Shown: positions 18,679 through 28,400 of the stretch, one piece after another | How the letters are laid out: each line of letters opens with the position of its first letter | Position numbering within the stretch: the stretch's first letter is position 1 | Source of the DNA: Victivallales bacterium | GTDB lineage: Bacteria; Verrucomicrobiota; Lentisphaeria; Oligosphaerales; Oligosphaeraceae | Direction: 5' to 3' | Length of the DNA: 64,000 nt | Assembly (NCBI GenBank): GCA_017535315.1 | Contig: JAFXUD010000062.1 | Span: forward strand, 124,001-188,000 | Position numbers and translations under genes: made by a program | Notes under the pieces: generated by a model | What the model was told of the DNA's origin: nothing | The model's database searches: none | The model's input: only the letters and a program-made list of their open reading frames with translations

Positions 18679-19461
18679 TTACCTCTTTTGGAAGCTAGTT
18701 GAAAATAAAGTAATATAGTTGTTGAAAATCTGCTCTGCAAGGGCTTCTAGTGCAATTCTTCGAGTTTTAGCAAGTGCTTTTACGACGCCAACGGTCTGCC
18801 AGGGATAACTGAATGCTCCACGATAAGGTATTTGCGGCAGGTCGGGCGCATCCGTTTCGACCAGCAGCCGTTCGGCGGGAACATACGCAGAAACTCGGCG
18901 CAGCCGCTCGGCTTCAGGATAGGTGACTGGGGAACAGAAGGAAATGTGCAGCCCTCTGTCGAGAATCTGCTTTGCCGTTTCCTTGCTACCTGTGAAGTTG
19001 TGGCAATAACCGCACAGTTCATTGATGCGCAGCTCCTTGAGGATTCCGAAGAACTCCTGCCAGGACTTGCGGTTGTGGATGCAGGCTGGCAGACCATATT
19101 GCACGGCTAGTTGCAGTTGCTCTGCAAAGGCCCGCTCCTGAAGAGCCTGGTTTTCGCGTCCGTTCCAGAAGTCCAGCCCGATTTCGCCAACGGCGGTAAT
19201 CTCGTTGGCCTTCAGGTGTTGCTCCAACTGCGCCTTTGCTTCCGCCGTCCATTGTTCAGGCCAGAAGGGGTGGATGCCAAGCGCAGGCTGTATTTCAGGG
19301 GCTTCCTGCGCCAGTTGCATCACGCGTGGCCATTCGTCAAACTGCGCGGCATTTGCCAGTGCACCGACGAGACCGTTACGACGGCAATCCGCCATCCACG
19401 ACACGCGTGCCTCCCAGATGCGAGCATCCGCCAGATGCGCATGGCAGTCCGTCACTTTCAT
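18679..19461 (-). CDS. TatD-family metal-dependent hydrolase/deoxyribonuclease
   Basis: 260 residues from the ATG at 19461; an upstream in-frame TTG at 19521 is rejected because the ATG sits in an ATGA overlap with the stop of the mutase gene and begins the conserved MKVTDCHAHLAD. Further TatD marks are GIHPFWPEQW, AVGEIGLDFW (metal-binding Glu), PACIHNRKSW, GYCHNFTGS and LLVETDAPDLPQ (the ETDaP motif). The His-x-His, Glu, His, His and Asp ligands of the amidohydrolase barrel are therefore all there. TatD proteins are 3'-5' exonucleases implicated in DNA repair. The recQ neighbour fits that. Confidence 0.9.
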   Translation of the reverse strand: MKVTDCHAHLADARIWEARVSWMADCRRNGLVGALANAAQFDEWPRVMQLAQEAPEIQPALGIHPFWPEQWTAEAKAQLEQHLKANEITAVGEIGLDFWNGRENQALQERAFAEQLQLAVQYGLPACIHNRKSWQEFFGILKELRINELCGYCHNFTGSKETAKQILDRGLHISFCSPVTYPEAERLRRVSAYVPAERLLVETDAPDLPQIPYRGAFSYPWQTVGVVKALAKTRRIALEALAEQIFNNYITLFSTSFQKR

Positions 19462-20999
19462 GCATGAAAGCCCCCAGACTGTAGGATAATTGCATCCACC
19501 GTCTGTACCATTTTCTGGCAATCAATGGATGCGTTTTTCCCCCACGCTTCCACATTCAAGCGGAGCTTGGGTTCATTGCCCGACGGGCGCAGCACAAACC
19601 ACCAGCCGCTTTCGCCATCATCCTGCACGAGCTTCAAGTCAGGTGCGGGCAGCTCCTCGGGGCGATACTCCCCTTGCGCCTCAAATACCCGCTGGGCACT
19701 GCACTCCGTATCTACCCTGCATTCATAACGTTGTGCGCCAGGGAAGGCGTTTGCCGCCGCACGGAGTACCTGGGAAATGGCCTTCTTGCTGGGCAGGTTA
19801 TAGTTGATTTCGCCAGACCAAACGTACTCCTTGCGCCAGCCTGCCAGCAAATCTGCCAGCTTCTCGCCTTGTTCGCGAAGTTCCCAGGCAAGCGAAATCA
19901 TGTTGAGGCTTGTTAGTACCCCGCTGTCAACATACGAGAACTCGGGGTAGAAGTAATGCCCCGAATGCTCGCCAGCGAAAAGCGTGGCCTCCTTGTATTT
20001 TGGGGAGCGCATGAGCTGTTTGATGCGCCCATGGCCGACTGGCGTGTCAACCAACGTGACATCGGAGCGGTCGCCGAAGAGCGTCTTCAGCAAGTGAGAG
20101 CAGCAGAGGTTTCTCATGATGACAGCGGGGGTAACGACGACGTTTTGTCGTCGAATCGAATACCGTTTCAGCTTCGCTTGCGCGATGAGCGCCAGTACCT
20201 GCGAGGGGATGATCTCCTTACCTGTGGAATCAACGAAGCCAGCGCGGTCGGCGTCGCCATCGAAGCCAATGCCCAAATCCGCTTTGTTTTTAAGTGTGAG
20301 TCTGCTGAGGCGCTGCATGAAATCTGGCAAAAGCGGGTTAGGTACACCTTGCGGAAAATCGCCATTTGGTTCGCCTTCCAAGATGATGGTTTGCAGCCCT
20401 TTTCGCTCCAGTAGAGCTGCCAGAGGGGCAAAGGCGACGCCACCCATGCCGTTTCCAGCTAGAACAACCACCTTGAAGAGGGGCTTGTTACTGTCAGGAC
20501 GCTTATTCAGCCCTGAAAACGCCAACAGATGTTCCGCATACGCATCAAAATCCATTGTGACCTGTTGAGTGGCCAGCAATTCATCAGCCCGTTTCCCGAG
20601 ATAGGCCAAGTCCTCTTGTCCGAATGGGATGCAGTGCCTATGGATGAACTTGACGCCGTTGTACTCTTTGGGGTTGTGGGAGGCGGTGACCATCGCGCCC
20701 GCCGCAAACTCGTCTGCCATCTGACCGCAGACATAATAGACGTGTTCTGTCGAGACAAGGCCCAAATCTTTATAGCGTCCTCCTGCCTTCACGATACCCA
20801 GCATCAATCCCTGGGCTATCTCCGTATTGCCGTGACGGCAGTCGTGGCCTATCGCGATACACGGCGAAGCCTCGCCTAAGGTAATTAGCCGTTCCACGAC
20901 AGCCTGCCCCAGAGCTTCTGCGACCTTACTGTTCAACTGCGTGGGGTAAAGTCCGCGTATGTCATCACGCTTCAAAAATGTCTGTGAGGGTGATTGCAT
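19458..20999 (-). CDS. Phosphomannomutase/phosphoglucomutase (alpha-D-phosphohexomutase)
   Basis: 513 residues with all four domain signatures: TASHNP with the phospho-Ser107, DGDADRAGFVD for the metal, GEHSGHYFYPEF for sugar recognition and RPSGNEPKLR for the phosphate. It interconverts 1- and 6-phosphates of glucose or mannose, supplying sugar nucleotides or feeding glycolysis. It begins seven bases after the recQ stop with SD GAGGT, and its TGA overlaps the TatD ATG. Specificity between Glc and Man cannot be told from the motifs. Confidence 0.94.
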   Translation of the reverse strand: MQSPSQTFLKRDDIRGLYPTQLNSKVAEALGQAVVERLITLGEASPCIAIGHDCRHGNTEIAQGLMLGIVKAGGRYKDLGLVSTEHVYYVCGQMADEFAAGAMVTASHNPKEYNGVKFIHRHCIPFGQEDLAYLGKRADELLATQQVTMDFDAYAEHLLAFSGLNKRPDSNKPLFKVVVLAGNGMGGVAFAPLAALLERKGLQTIILEGEPNGDFPQGVPNPLLPDFMQRLSRLTLKNKADLGIGFDGDADRAGFVDSTGKEIIPSQVLALIAQAKLKRYSIRRQNVVVTPAVIMRNLCCSHLLKTLFGDRSDVTLVDTPVGHGRIKQLMRSPKYKEATLFAGEHSGHYFYPEFSYVDSGVLTSLNMISLAWELREQGEKLADLLAGWRKEYVWSGEINYNLPSKKAISQVLRAAANAFPGAQRYECRVDTECSAQRVFEAQGEYRPEELPAPDLKLVQDDGESGWWFVLRPSGNEPKLRLNVEAWGKNASIDCQKMVQTVDAIILQSGGFHA

Positions 21000-21006
21000 A
21001 ATTTCA

Positions 21007-22956
21007 TTACCTCTTTACATAGATGCAAGGGTAGCCGCGAGTGTCTAGCACGACAAGCAATTCCTGTTCGATGAGAACGCTCACAAGGCGATTGATGGCA
21101 TTGGTGTCCATGCGAGACAAAGCCCCATGATAGGGGTTAGACGTAAGCACCGCACTCGCATCATCCTCACCATGCAGCATGGAGACGATGCGCTTGCGCC
21201 CAAACTGTCCGTCGATGGATTCGACTGCTTGAAGGACGATTGCCGAATTTCTGTCAAACGATTTTGATGTCTTCTTCTGGCTGCGACAGTTGTCGCAGAT
21301 CTCGCACTTCCATTTACCGATTTTCTCGCCGAAGTAGCGGATGATGAAAGCCTGCCGACAGAGAGAAGTCTGGCAGTACTTGCGGATGGTCTCCAGGCGT
21401 TCCGTGTCCCTGTCACGCTTGGCATTCAAGTCTTTCATATCCAGTTGGAGCGTGGGGTTCTGCCCCAGTTCCGTCAATTGGATGCACTCGTCTGGCGCGG
21501 TTTCAAACCAGGTAATGACGGTGTTGTTGAGGGCCTGAAGCACCCGCTCCACTTGCGGCATGGAGAGCCCCGTCAGACCTGCAAGACCATCGAGGGTGGT
21601 CGAATAGGAGCTTAGGTTGTTCGCTAGAAAAAACTGCGCCATTTTCGCGAGGAAAAGCGAGCGCTGTGTCAAAGGAGACGGATTCAGCGAAATGGTCGAT
21701 GGGGCTTGCGTGAAAGACAATACCCCCTCTGCTCCGTATGAAAGCGTCGTGCGCTCGATGATGCCGTGCAGCTCCAGGATACCAAGGGCCGTCTGTATCA
21801 TCCGCTCATTATAGCCCGTCAATGCGTTCTCCACATCCTCTGGGTGAATGGGCTTGCCAGGAAAACGCGCGTTATGCACAAGCAGACGCCGATGAAGTTC
21901 CGTGAAAAGTGCTGGCGGCGGATTGTTCTGGTCCAGCAGATACTCTTGGATCTTTATGTCCTTGTAGGAGAAAAGGACGGTGCAGGTGGCGGGGTTTCCG
22001 TCGCGCCCCGCGCGTCCCGCTTCCTGATAGTAGGCCTCCAGGCTCTTCGGGATGCCGTAGTGGATGACGCGCCGTATGTCAGGCCTGTCGATGCCCATGC
22101 CGAAGGCGTTTGTCGCGGCAAGGATGGGGCATGGGTCATTCATGAAGTAGTCCTGTGCCTGTTTGCGCTCGCTGTCCTTCAGCCCCGCATGGTAGGCGAC
22201 GCATCCAAAATCCTCCGCGAGGCTGTCCGCGTCCTTGCGCGTCGGGGTGTAGATGATAGTGGGTTCCTTCTTGCGGAGCATCTGTTTGATGCACGAACGC
22301 TTGTCGTAATCCGAGGAGCAGTTCAACACCTCAAACGAGAGGTTTGGACGCTTGAACCCCGAGACGATGTCCTGCATGTTCTCGCGCTGCAGTTGAAGCT
22401 TGATGTCTTCCCGCACGGCAGGGGTGGCTGTCGCCGTGAAGGCCGCATACTGGCAGTTCTGCAATTCAGGGGTGTTCTGCCAGATGCGTCTGTAGTCGGG
22501 GCGGAAATCGTGCCCCCATTGGCTGATGCAATGCGCTTCATCAATGACTACTATCGAGGGCGGTACGTTCAGAAGCAGATTTCGGAACGCGCTTGAGCGG
22601 AAGCGCTCTGGAGCGACATAAAGAAACTTGACGAGACCATTGGCAGCAGCCGTCAGCGCCCTTTGCTGTTCGGAGAAGGGGATCGCACTGTTGATGCAGG
22701 CTGCGCTCAGATTCTTTGTATTCAAAGCATCCACCTGGTCCTTCATCAGTGAAATCAGAGGCGATACCACCAGACCATAGCCTGGGCGCATCAGGATGGG
22801 CAGCTGATAGCACAGCGATTTCCCCGCACCTGTCGGCATTACTACGCACAAATCCTCCCTGCCAAGCAGACGCGCCACAACCTCCTCCTGGGCATGGCGA
22901 AACTCATCATACCCGAAGAAATGCTTTAGTGCGTTTATTATCTCCGTCTCAGACAA
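21007..22956 (-). CDS. recQ: RecQ-type ATP-dependent DNA helicase
   Basis: 649 residues. Motifs: PTGAGKSLCYQLP (I), VVSPLISLMKDQ (Ia), VIDEAHCISQWGHDFRPDY (II), FTATATP (III), AATNAFGMGIDRPDIR (V) and QEAGRAGRDG (VI). The RQC zinc site follows as CRQAFIIRYFGE and CEICDNC, then a winged helix and a short C-terminal region that may be a remnant HRDC. It unwinds branched DNA during repair. The likely start is a TTG at 22956, with SD AAGGA; no ATG lies near the conserved N-terminus. It is the first gene of the minus-strand set ending with hrpB. Confidence 0.93.
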   Translation of the reverse strand: MSETEIINALKHFFGYDEFRHAQEEVVARLLGREDLCVVMPTGAGKSLCYQLPILMRPGYGLVVSPLISLMKDQVDALNTKNLSAACINSAIPFSEQQRALTAAANGLVKFLYVAPERFRSSAFRNLLLNVPPSIVVIDEAHCISQWGHDFRPDYRRIWQNTPELQNCQYAAFTATATPAVREDIKLQLQRENMQDIVSGFKRPNLSFEVLNCSSDYDKRSCIKQMLRKKEPTIIYTPTRKDADSLAEDFGCVAYHAGLKDSERKQAQDYFMNDPCPILAATNAFGMGIDRPDIRRVIHYGIPKSLEAYYQEAGRAGRDGNPATCTVLFSYKDIKIQEYLLDQNNPPPALFTELHRRLLVHNARFPGKPIHPEDVENALTGYNERMIQTALGILELHGIIERTTLSYGAEGVLSFTQAPSTISLNPSPLTQRSLFLAKMAQFFLANNLSSYSTTLDGLAGLTGLSMPQVERVLQALNNTVITWFETAPDECIQLTELGQNPTLQLDMKDLNAKRDRDTERLETIRKYCQTSLCRQAFIIRYFGEKIGKWKCEICDNCRSQKKTSKSFDRNSAIVLQAVESIDGQFGRKRIVSMLHGEDDASAVLTSNPYHGALSRMDTNAINRLVSVLIEQELLVVLDTRGYPCIYVKR

Positions 22957-23165
22957 CTTTGTTCCTTTAGCTTCTTATGCCTGGTATGCTTTTGAAATAG
23001 CCTCTTTTCTTAATAATTTAGCATTATCGCCCCCTTTTTCTACCAGAAAACACTAAATTGGAGCGATGATTTGAAGGCTTCGGTTTTGAACATATATTAT
23101 GTTCGTTACATTGTGGCATCCTCTGCTTTCCCAATAATTCTGATTTTGGAATTATTCATATAAAC
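22957..23165. promoter_or_regulatory. Divergent recQ / GH36 control region with two palindromes
   Basis: It contains GAACATA-TAT-TATGTTC (23088-23104) and a perfect AATAATTC / GAATTATT hairpin (23133-23140 and 23149-23156) ending nine bases before the GH36 start. The first looks like a repressor operator. The second overlaps the place where an SD would be, and no SD is visible there. Confidence 0.5.
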
Positions 23166-25424
23166 ATGGAATACAACACATTATTCAAGAAACTGAAATG
23201 CGGCCCAATGGGCATGGTCGCACACATCACCGTCAACGGAAAACCGCAGATTTCAAAGAAATGCGATGTTTTCTATGACAAGAAGAATCATTTTGCGCAG
23301 CTTTCCATGCGTTATGATGACTTCCAAGACGATATCTATCTCAAGGAAACAGGTACGGATATCATCGGGAAGCGAGTGCTCCAGAATACCTCGCAGCAAA
23401 GCCAGAAGCTCGACGAGATGGTCGTAGAGTTCAACGGCATTACGTTCGGTCTTTCCCCCAGAGACGACTTTTTCTATCACAACGAGAACCCACGTATCTA
23501 CGAGGTGATGACCTTCCCCGTCGATTACAAGCGTTCAGCGACGGATGCCAAGGACACGGGCTTCGACTTCGTGGCAGGCAACCGCTGGGCGGATCCAGGC
23601 ACCTGCGGCGACCTCATCGGCGCCTCTATCTACCAGCCATTCCCTGCAATATTGCTGGGCAACTACAAGACTAGGCATGGCCTCGTCCATGGCACGCTCA
23701 GCCAAAAGGTCTGCTACCACTGCTATCTCGTCGCACACGACAACGATGCCGTCAAGCTCACAGTCTTTTCCCGCTTCAAGGGCACAAAGACACTCACAAT
23801 GGCCCCAGGACGCATTATCACGGATGAATGGTACCTCGGCTCCACGGAGCACGCCGACGACCTTGACCACCTCTTTGACAACTACACGGCCATTCTCCGC
23901 AAGTTCCTGCCACCTATGCACGGCGCCACCGACGTCAACCGCCTCTCAATGGTATGGGGCTCGTGGAACGACGGTATCTACAGGGACATCTCCGAGAAGA
24001 TGCTCCTTCAGGAGGCAAGGCACCTTAAGAAGCACTTCCCGATGGTGGAGTGGATACAGGTTGACGACGGCTATGCCGTCAACGTCCCGCCCGCGCATGG
24101 ACTAGGAGTCCCCTATGAGGGCGACAACGGCATCGACAAGAACAAGTTCCCCAACGGCATGCGCCATTTCACGGACGAGGTACGGAAAATCGGCCTTAAA
24201 CCAGCCATCTGGATAGGCGGCTTCTGCCCCAAGAAAACCCCAATCTACAAGGAACACCCCGACTGGTTTATCGACTACGACTACAGGGTGCCGAACAATG
24301 CGCCGCTTGACCCCACCCTCCCCGATGCCCGCAAGTACATGACCAGCGCTCTCGACACGCTTATCCTCGAATACGGCTTCGATGGCGTCAAGCAGGATTT
24401 CTGGAGCTATGCCTTCGAGGACAGCCACGACCTCTTCAACGGCCCTCGCGACCATTCAGGCTACGAATACCGCGACTGGTGGCTCAAGGAGTTCCGCAAG
24501 CGTCTGCCCGCATACGCGCATTTCCAGTCGGGCTGCGACATCGCCATGGGCAACCCCTTCCTGGGCGAGTTCTACAGCAACTACCGCTATGGCATCGACA
24601 TCGGCTCGGGCAACTGGGACTACGTCAAGACCAACTTCCTGTGGGGTGTCGCATGCTTCGCAACGCATACAAACGACCTCTTTGTGCCGAACAGCGACAG
24701 TGTGGGCCTCTTCCCTGGCCTCAACGACACCGAGGCGATGTTCTGCCTTAACTACTGCCTTATGACGCACTCCATGGTTGAAATCGCGGGCAAACTCAGC
24801 CAGGCGCCTGATTCGTCGCGGCTCAAGGCTCTTAAGAAAGCCGTCTGCTGCCCTAACAACGGTGCCGATGTCTTCTTGGCGAACTATGACTACAGGGACC
24901 ACCAGCACCAGATTCCTGAAGTCCTTTACTTCAACACCCCCTTCTTCGCGCTGAAGGCATCTGGCGATGCCGTGCCGCTTTGCACTATTGGACTTTTCAA
25001 CATCGAAGAAAACGATAAGATCATCACCATCCGTCCCAAGGACTTCAAGTTGCCAAAGAGTTGTGACGGCTATATGCTTACCGATGTCTGGACAGGAGAG
25101 TTTTTTGCATTTGATCAAAGTGCTTCCATCCCCGTCGTTGCACATGGTAGTCGTCTGCTGGTTGTCAATCATGCGGAAGGTCAACAACTCGTTGATTCTA
25201 ACATTGGCGCCTTCGACGTCACCTCAGCAGGTGAAGGGAAATATGTCCGCTTCATAATCAATGCGCGATACAAGCAACCCGAAGCGTGCCTTTGCTTTGC
25301 AAAACCGCTAGAGCAGGTGGTTATCGCACACAACAACACCTACCTCAATTACAAAGTTGACGACTGTTGTCTTCTTTTCAACCTGCCTTCTTCTGGTAAG
25401 TTGATAATCCAAATGAAGCTGTAA
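23166..25424 (+). CDS. GH36-like alpha-galactosidase
   Basis: 752 residues, no signal peptide. After an N-terminal beta-sandwich region, the barrel opens with VEWIQVDDGYAVN (substrate-binding Asp pair), continues with GLKPAIWIGGFCP, and carries GFDGVKQDFWSY where Asp411 is the expected nucleophile of clan GH-D. AHFQSGCDIAMGNP and YGIDIGSGNWDYVKTN follow, the latter holding the likely acid/base Asp. The family releases alpha-linked galactose or related residues. A cytoplasmic location fits intracellular breakdown of imported oligosaccharides. It is monocistronic and converges with the gene at 25453. No clear SD is visible. Confidence 0.82.
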   Translation: MEYNTLFKKLKCGPMGMVAHITVNGKPQISKKCDVFYDKKNHFAQLSMRYDDFQDDIYLKETGTDIIGKRVLQNTSQQSQKLDEMVVEFNGITFGLSPRDDFFYHNENPRIYEVMTFPVDYKRSATDAKDTGFDFVAGNRWADPGTCGDLIGASIYQPFPAILLGNYKTRHGLVHGTLSQKVCYHCYLVAHDNDAVKLTVFSRFKGTKTLTMAPGRIITDEWYLGSTEHADDLDHLFDNYTAILRKFLPPMHGATDVNRLSMVWGSWNDGIYRDISEKMLLQEARHLKKHFPMVEWIQVDDGYAVNVPPAHGLGVPYEGDNGIDKNKFPNGMRHFTDEVRKIGLKPAIWIGGFCPKKTPIYKEHPDWFIDYDYRVPNNAPLDPTLPDARKYMTSALDTLILEYGFDGVKQDFWSYAFEDSHDLFNGPRDHSGYEYRDWWLKEFRKRLPAYAHFQSGCDIAMGNPFLGEFYSNYRYGIDIGSGNWDYVKTNFLWGVACFATHTNDLFVPNSDSVGLFPGLNDTEAMFCLNYCLMTHSMVEIAGKLSQAPDSSRLKALKKAVCCPNNGADVFLANYDYRDHQHQIPEVLYFNTPFFALKASGDAVPLCTIGLFNIEENDKIITIRPKDFKLPKSCDGYMLTDVWTGEFFAFDQSASIPVVAHGSRLLVVNHAEGQQLVDSNIGAFDVTSAGEGKYVRFIINARYKQPEACLCFAKPLEQVVIAHNNTYLNYKVDDCCLLFNLPSSGKLIIQMKL

Positions 25425-25452
25425 TGAAGCTTTTTTCTTATTTTTTGTAAAT

Positions 25453-28400
25453 CTACTCTGCACGCCATGAACGCAGGTTGCAGAAGCCCTTGCCAGGGAC
25501 GAAGAGAATCAACTTGTGCTGCCCAGAAACAGGTTTGCGGAATACGATGCGACGTTCCTCAAATGCATTCCATGTGGCGGTTTTGAAGTTCCTGTCGATT
25601 TCCAGTTCACCATATAGGTTCTCCGCATCGACTCCATCCAGGAAGAGTTTCAGTTCGCCGCCTTTCGGTTCACCGCAGGCAACCTCCACGACCAGCTCTT
25701 TCTTGGGACTATCCCCGAAATCAACCGTTCCAGGGCAGAGCGTCGCGTATGAAACAAAGTCAATCCTGCCTAGTTCCCTGCTTGCGCGGCATCCCTGGAT
25801 GAAGGCCGAATCAATGAAATTGGCACCTTTGGTTGCGTCGATCGGCTCTGTGTCAGGCCAATCATGCTTCACGAATGGGTCTGGCTCCGATAACGTTTCG
25901 CGGACTTTGACAAAGTCCTCCTCAATCTTCGCCATAAGGGCTTGGGGACGCTTTGACTCTGGATATGCCACCATCAGCATCAGCATCCTCGGGTTCAGGG
26001 TGAATTCCAGTTCAGCCATGTCACTGATGATTGTGATGCTGGAGGTGGCTGCATCGCAGGAGAGTATCTCAATCTTGCACTGCTTGGAAGGCAACTCAAA
26101 GCGCACCACGTTTGAATGGGGCGTTGCCTCCGTGTTGATTAGAATCACGATCCGTGTCTCGCCATAGTCCCAGGCAGCGCATTGAACCTGCGGCTTGGTG
26201 ACAAAATGCGTGCCGAACTTGTCCCAAAAACGCCTGATTCGCGGCATCTCCCGTAGCATCACGGGTTGACGCGCCATCTGGCCTGCATTGAAAAAATCAA
26301 GCAAGGCATGACGGGTCCAGGCTAGACGTTTCGCATAGCGCCGCAGTTCATGATTCGGAGGAGCCAGAAGCTCCGTGGGCATGAAGATTCCTGGCTGCTC
26401 GGAGTTGAGGAGCTGTTCAGCCGTCGTCTGGAAACGGGCCCCTGTCGTCATGGCGTGGCGGTTGTAGAACTGGATACGTCCTGAATAGACCAGAGGGAAA
26501 AGCGGCACCTGGTTTTCATGTATCCAACGATATGGCTGATAGATGTCCAGCAGCGTGCAGAACTGCTCGACGGCATCCTCTGTGGAGAGCACCATCTCCT
26601 TGCCCTGTGATGACCAATAGTCGCGGAGACGACGCAACAGTTTGGCATAGCCATCGCGGTAGCTGGAAAACCACTCCGCATAGCGGTGGCCGTGGCTTGC
26701 GACGTGGCATGGCGGCGGGAGACCTGCTCCAAGCTGGTCGATGTAGAGTCCGTTCAGTCCCTGCATCGTGATGGTGCGGATGAACTCGAAGAAATGCTCC
26801 TGGTATTCAGGGGTTGCAGGGCAAAGCGTGTCGCAGGGGTTTTTGTACATTTCGCGGACGGGTTTCCCGTCGCTGACGATGTTCATCCGATGGCCGAATT
26901 TGGAGTACATCCAGTCTTCGCCGCGCCTGTCCTTTTCCGCCCAAAGGCGTCCGTCCATATATGGCATTGTGCATAATCCATGCTCCTTCAGGACCTTGAC
27001 GTATTCAATCCACTCAGGCGTGGCGCGCATGGTTGGCGAGAGATGCGTCCCGATGCCCTGTTCCCACCAATACCAAACATCCCCCACGTAGAAGTTCTGT
27101 CCGAGGTAGTCTTTCAGAGCGAAGAGTTCATCAGGAATCTTTCCCGAATAGTTTGCATTCACCCAGATGCAGTTCCCCATGATATCCTTGCGGGAAGTGG
27201 TTTTCGGGAGTTTGGGAATCCACCAGTCCGCCTTCATGGCGGCGACATCCGCCTTGTAGATGAGCCCTGCGTCATACCAGTCTCCGCGAAACAGCTCCAG
27301 CACGGCAGAAGTGCTTGTGTCAAACTCGTTGGGTTGCCCTGGATTGTCGTATGGAACACGCCAGGCAATGGAGCCGTCCAGCCGTCCTGGCGCGCCGATG
27401 AAGAGCATCTCCTTGCGCCGTGCCCAGGGGTCCTGCGTCGCAATGTAAACTCCTCCCGCCTGGTCGTAATAGGAGCAGAACTGCATGGAGCAGACGGAGC
27501 GCGGGTAGTAGGTCGCATAGCGCACGTTGTTCACACAAGGATTTTCATAGACGACTCCAGAACCTTCTGGCACGACCAAGGCATCGTTTTCGCCGAGCTG
27601 GCGCAACGAACATTTGGGATAGAGGACGGAATGCAGCGTCTGGCCTGCCTTTAGGGAGGCTGCCTTGTGGGTGAACTCAAGCCGCTTACCGTCGAACGCA
27701 AACGAGCTTCTGGCACTCAGGGCGAGTGAATCGCTGTCGTATTGTATGTCGAAGTGCCATTTGCCAGAGGCATCCCGTTTGGGAGGTTCCTCAAGTCGGG
27801 AGGAGACCCGTCCGTCAATTGCCTCGAACAATTCCAGATGGCTGCTCTTCATGGTTCCATCCCCCGCTTTCTTCCAATGCTCCAACGTCCAATTGACAAA
27901 GGCGTTGTTTCCCTTCAGCAGTTCACGTTTGGCTTTTCTGTCGTACCAGGAGCAGATGCCGACATGACCATCGACATTCACCAGAACCAGGCAAGATTCC
28001 CCTCCATCCAGAACCTGCAGTGCCTTTGGTGCGTCTGCCATGATGGCGCGCCAGTCGTAGTGCGGGGTCACGACGATGGCCAGATTCCGTATTGCGCTTT
28101 GTATTTCAGGCGCAAGTCCCTTTGCGGAAAGCTGACGTTCCTCGTCTTCGGTCAACTTGTATTCAACTGTGAAGGCTGGCTTGGCCAACTTCTGCGCGAG
28201 AACGATTTCCCGTATTTCGGCCAGACTGAGAACGCCCTCATAGACACGAGCATCCGCTATTTCGCCTCCAAGACTCCACGGTGGCCCCATGACACTGTTG
28301 AAGCCTATCTCCAAAAGCGATTTCCCCTTGTCCAGCCTCACATTCTTGAACTGGTACTTGCCGCAGCTAACGCCGTCTTTATAAAAGACGTATTCGACCC

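Noticed and set aside
20127-20155. The 15-mer GGGGGTAACGACGAC next to GTCGTCG inside the mutase gene also occurs upstream of the Hsp70 gene at 44157-44171.
   Set aside because: In the mutase it encodes ordinary conserved residues (RRQNVVVTP), so coincidence is the simplest reading; two copies are not enough to claim a repeat.
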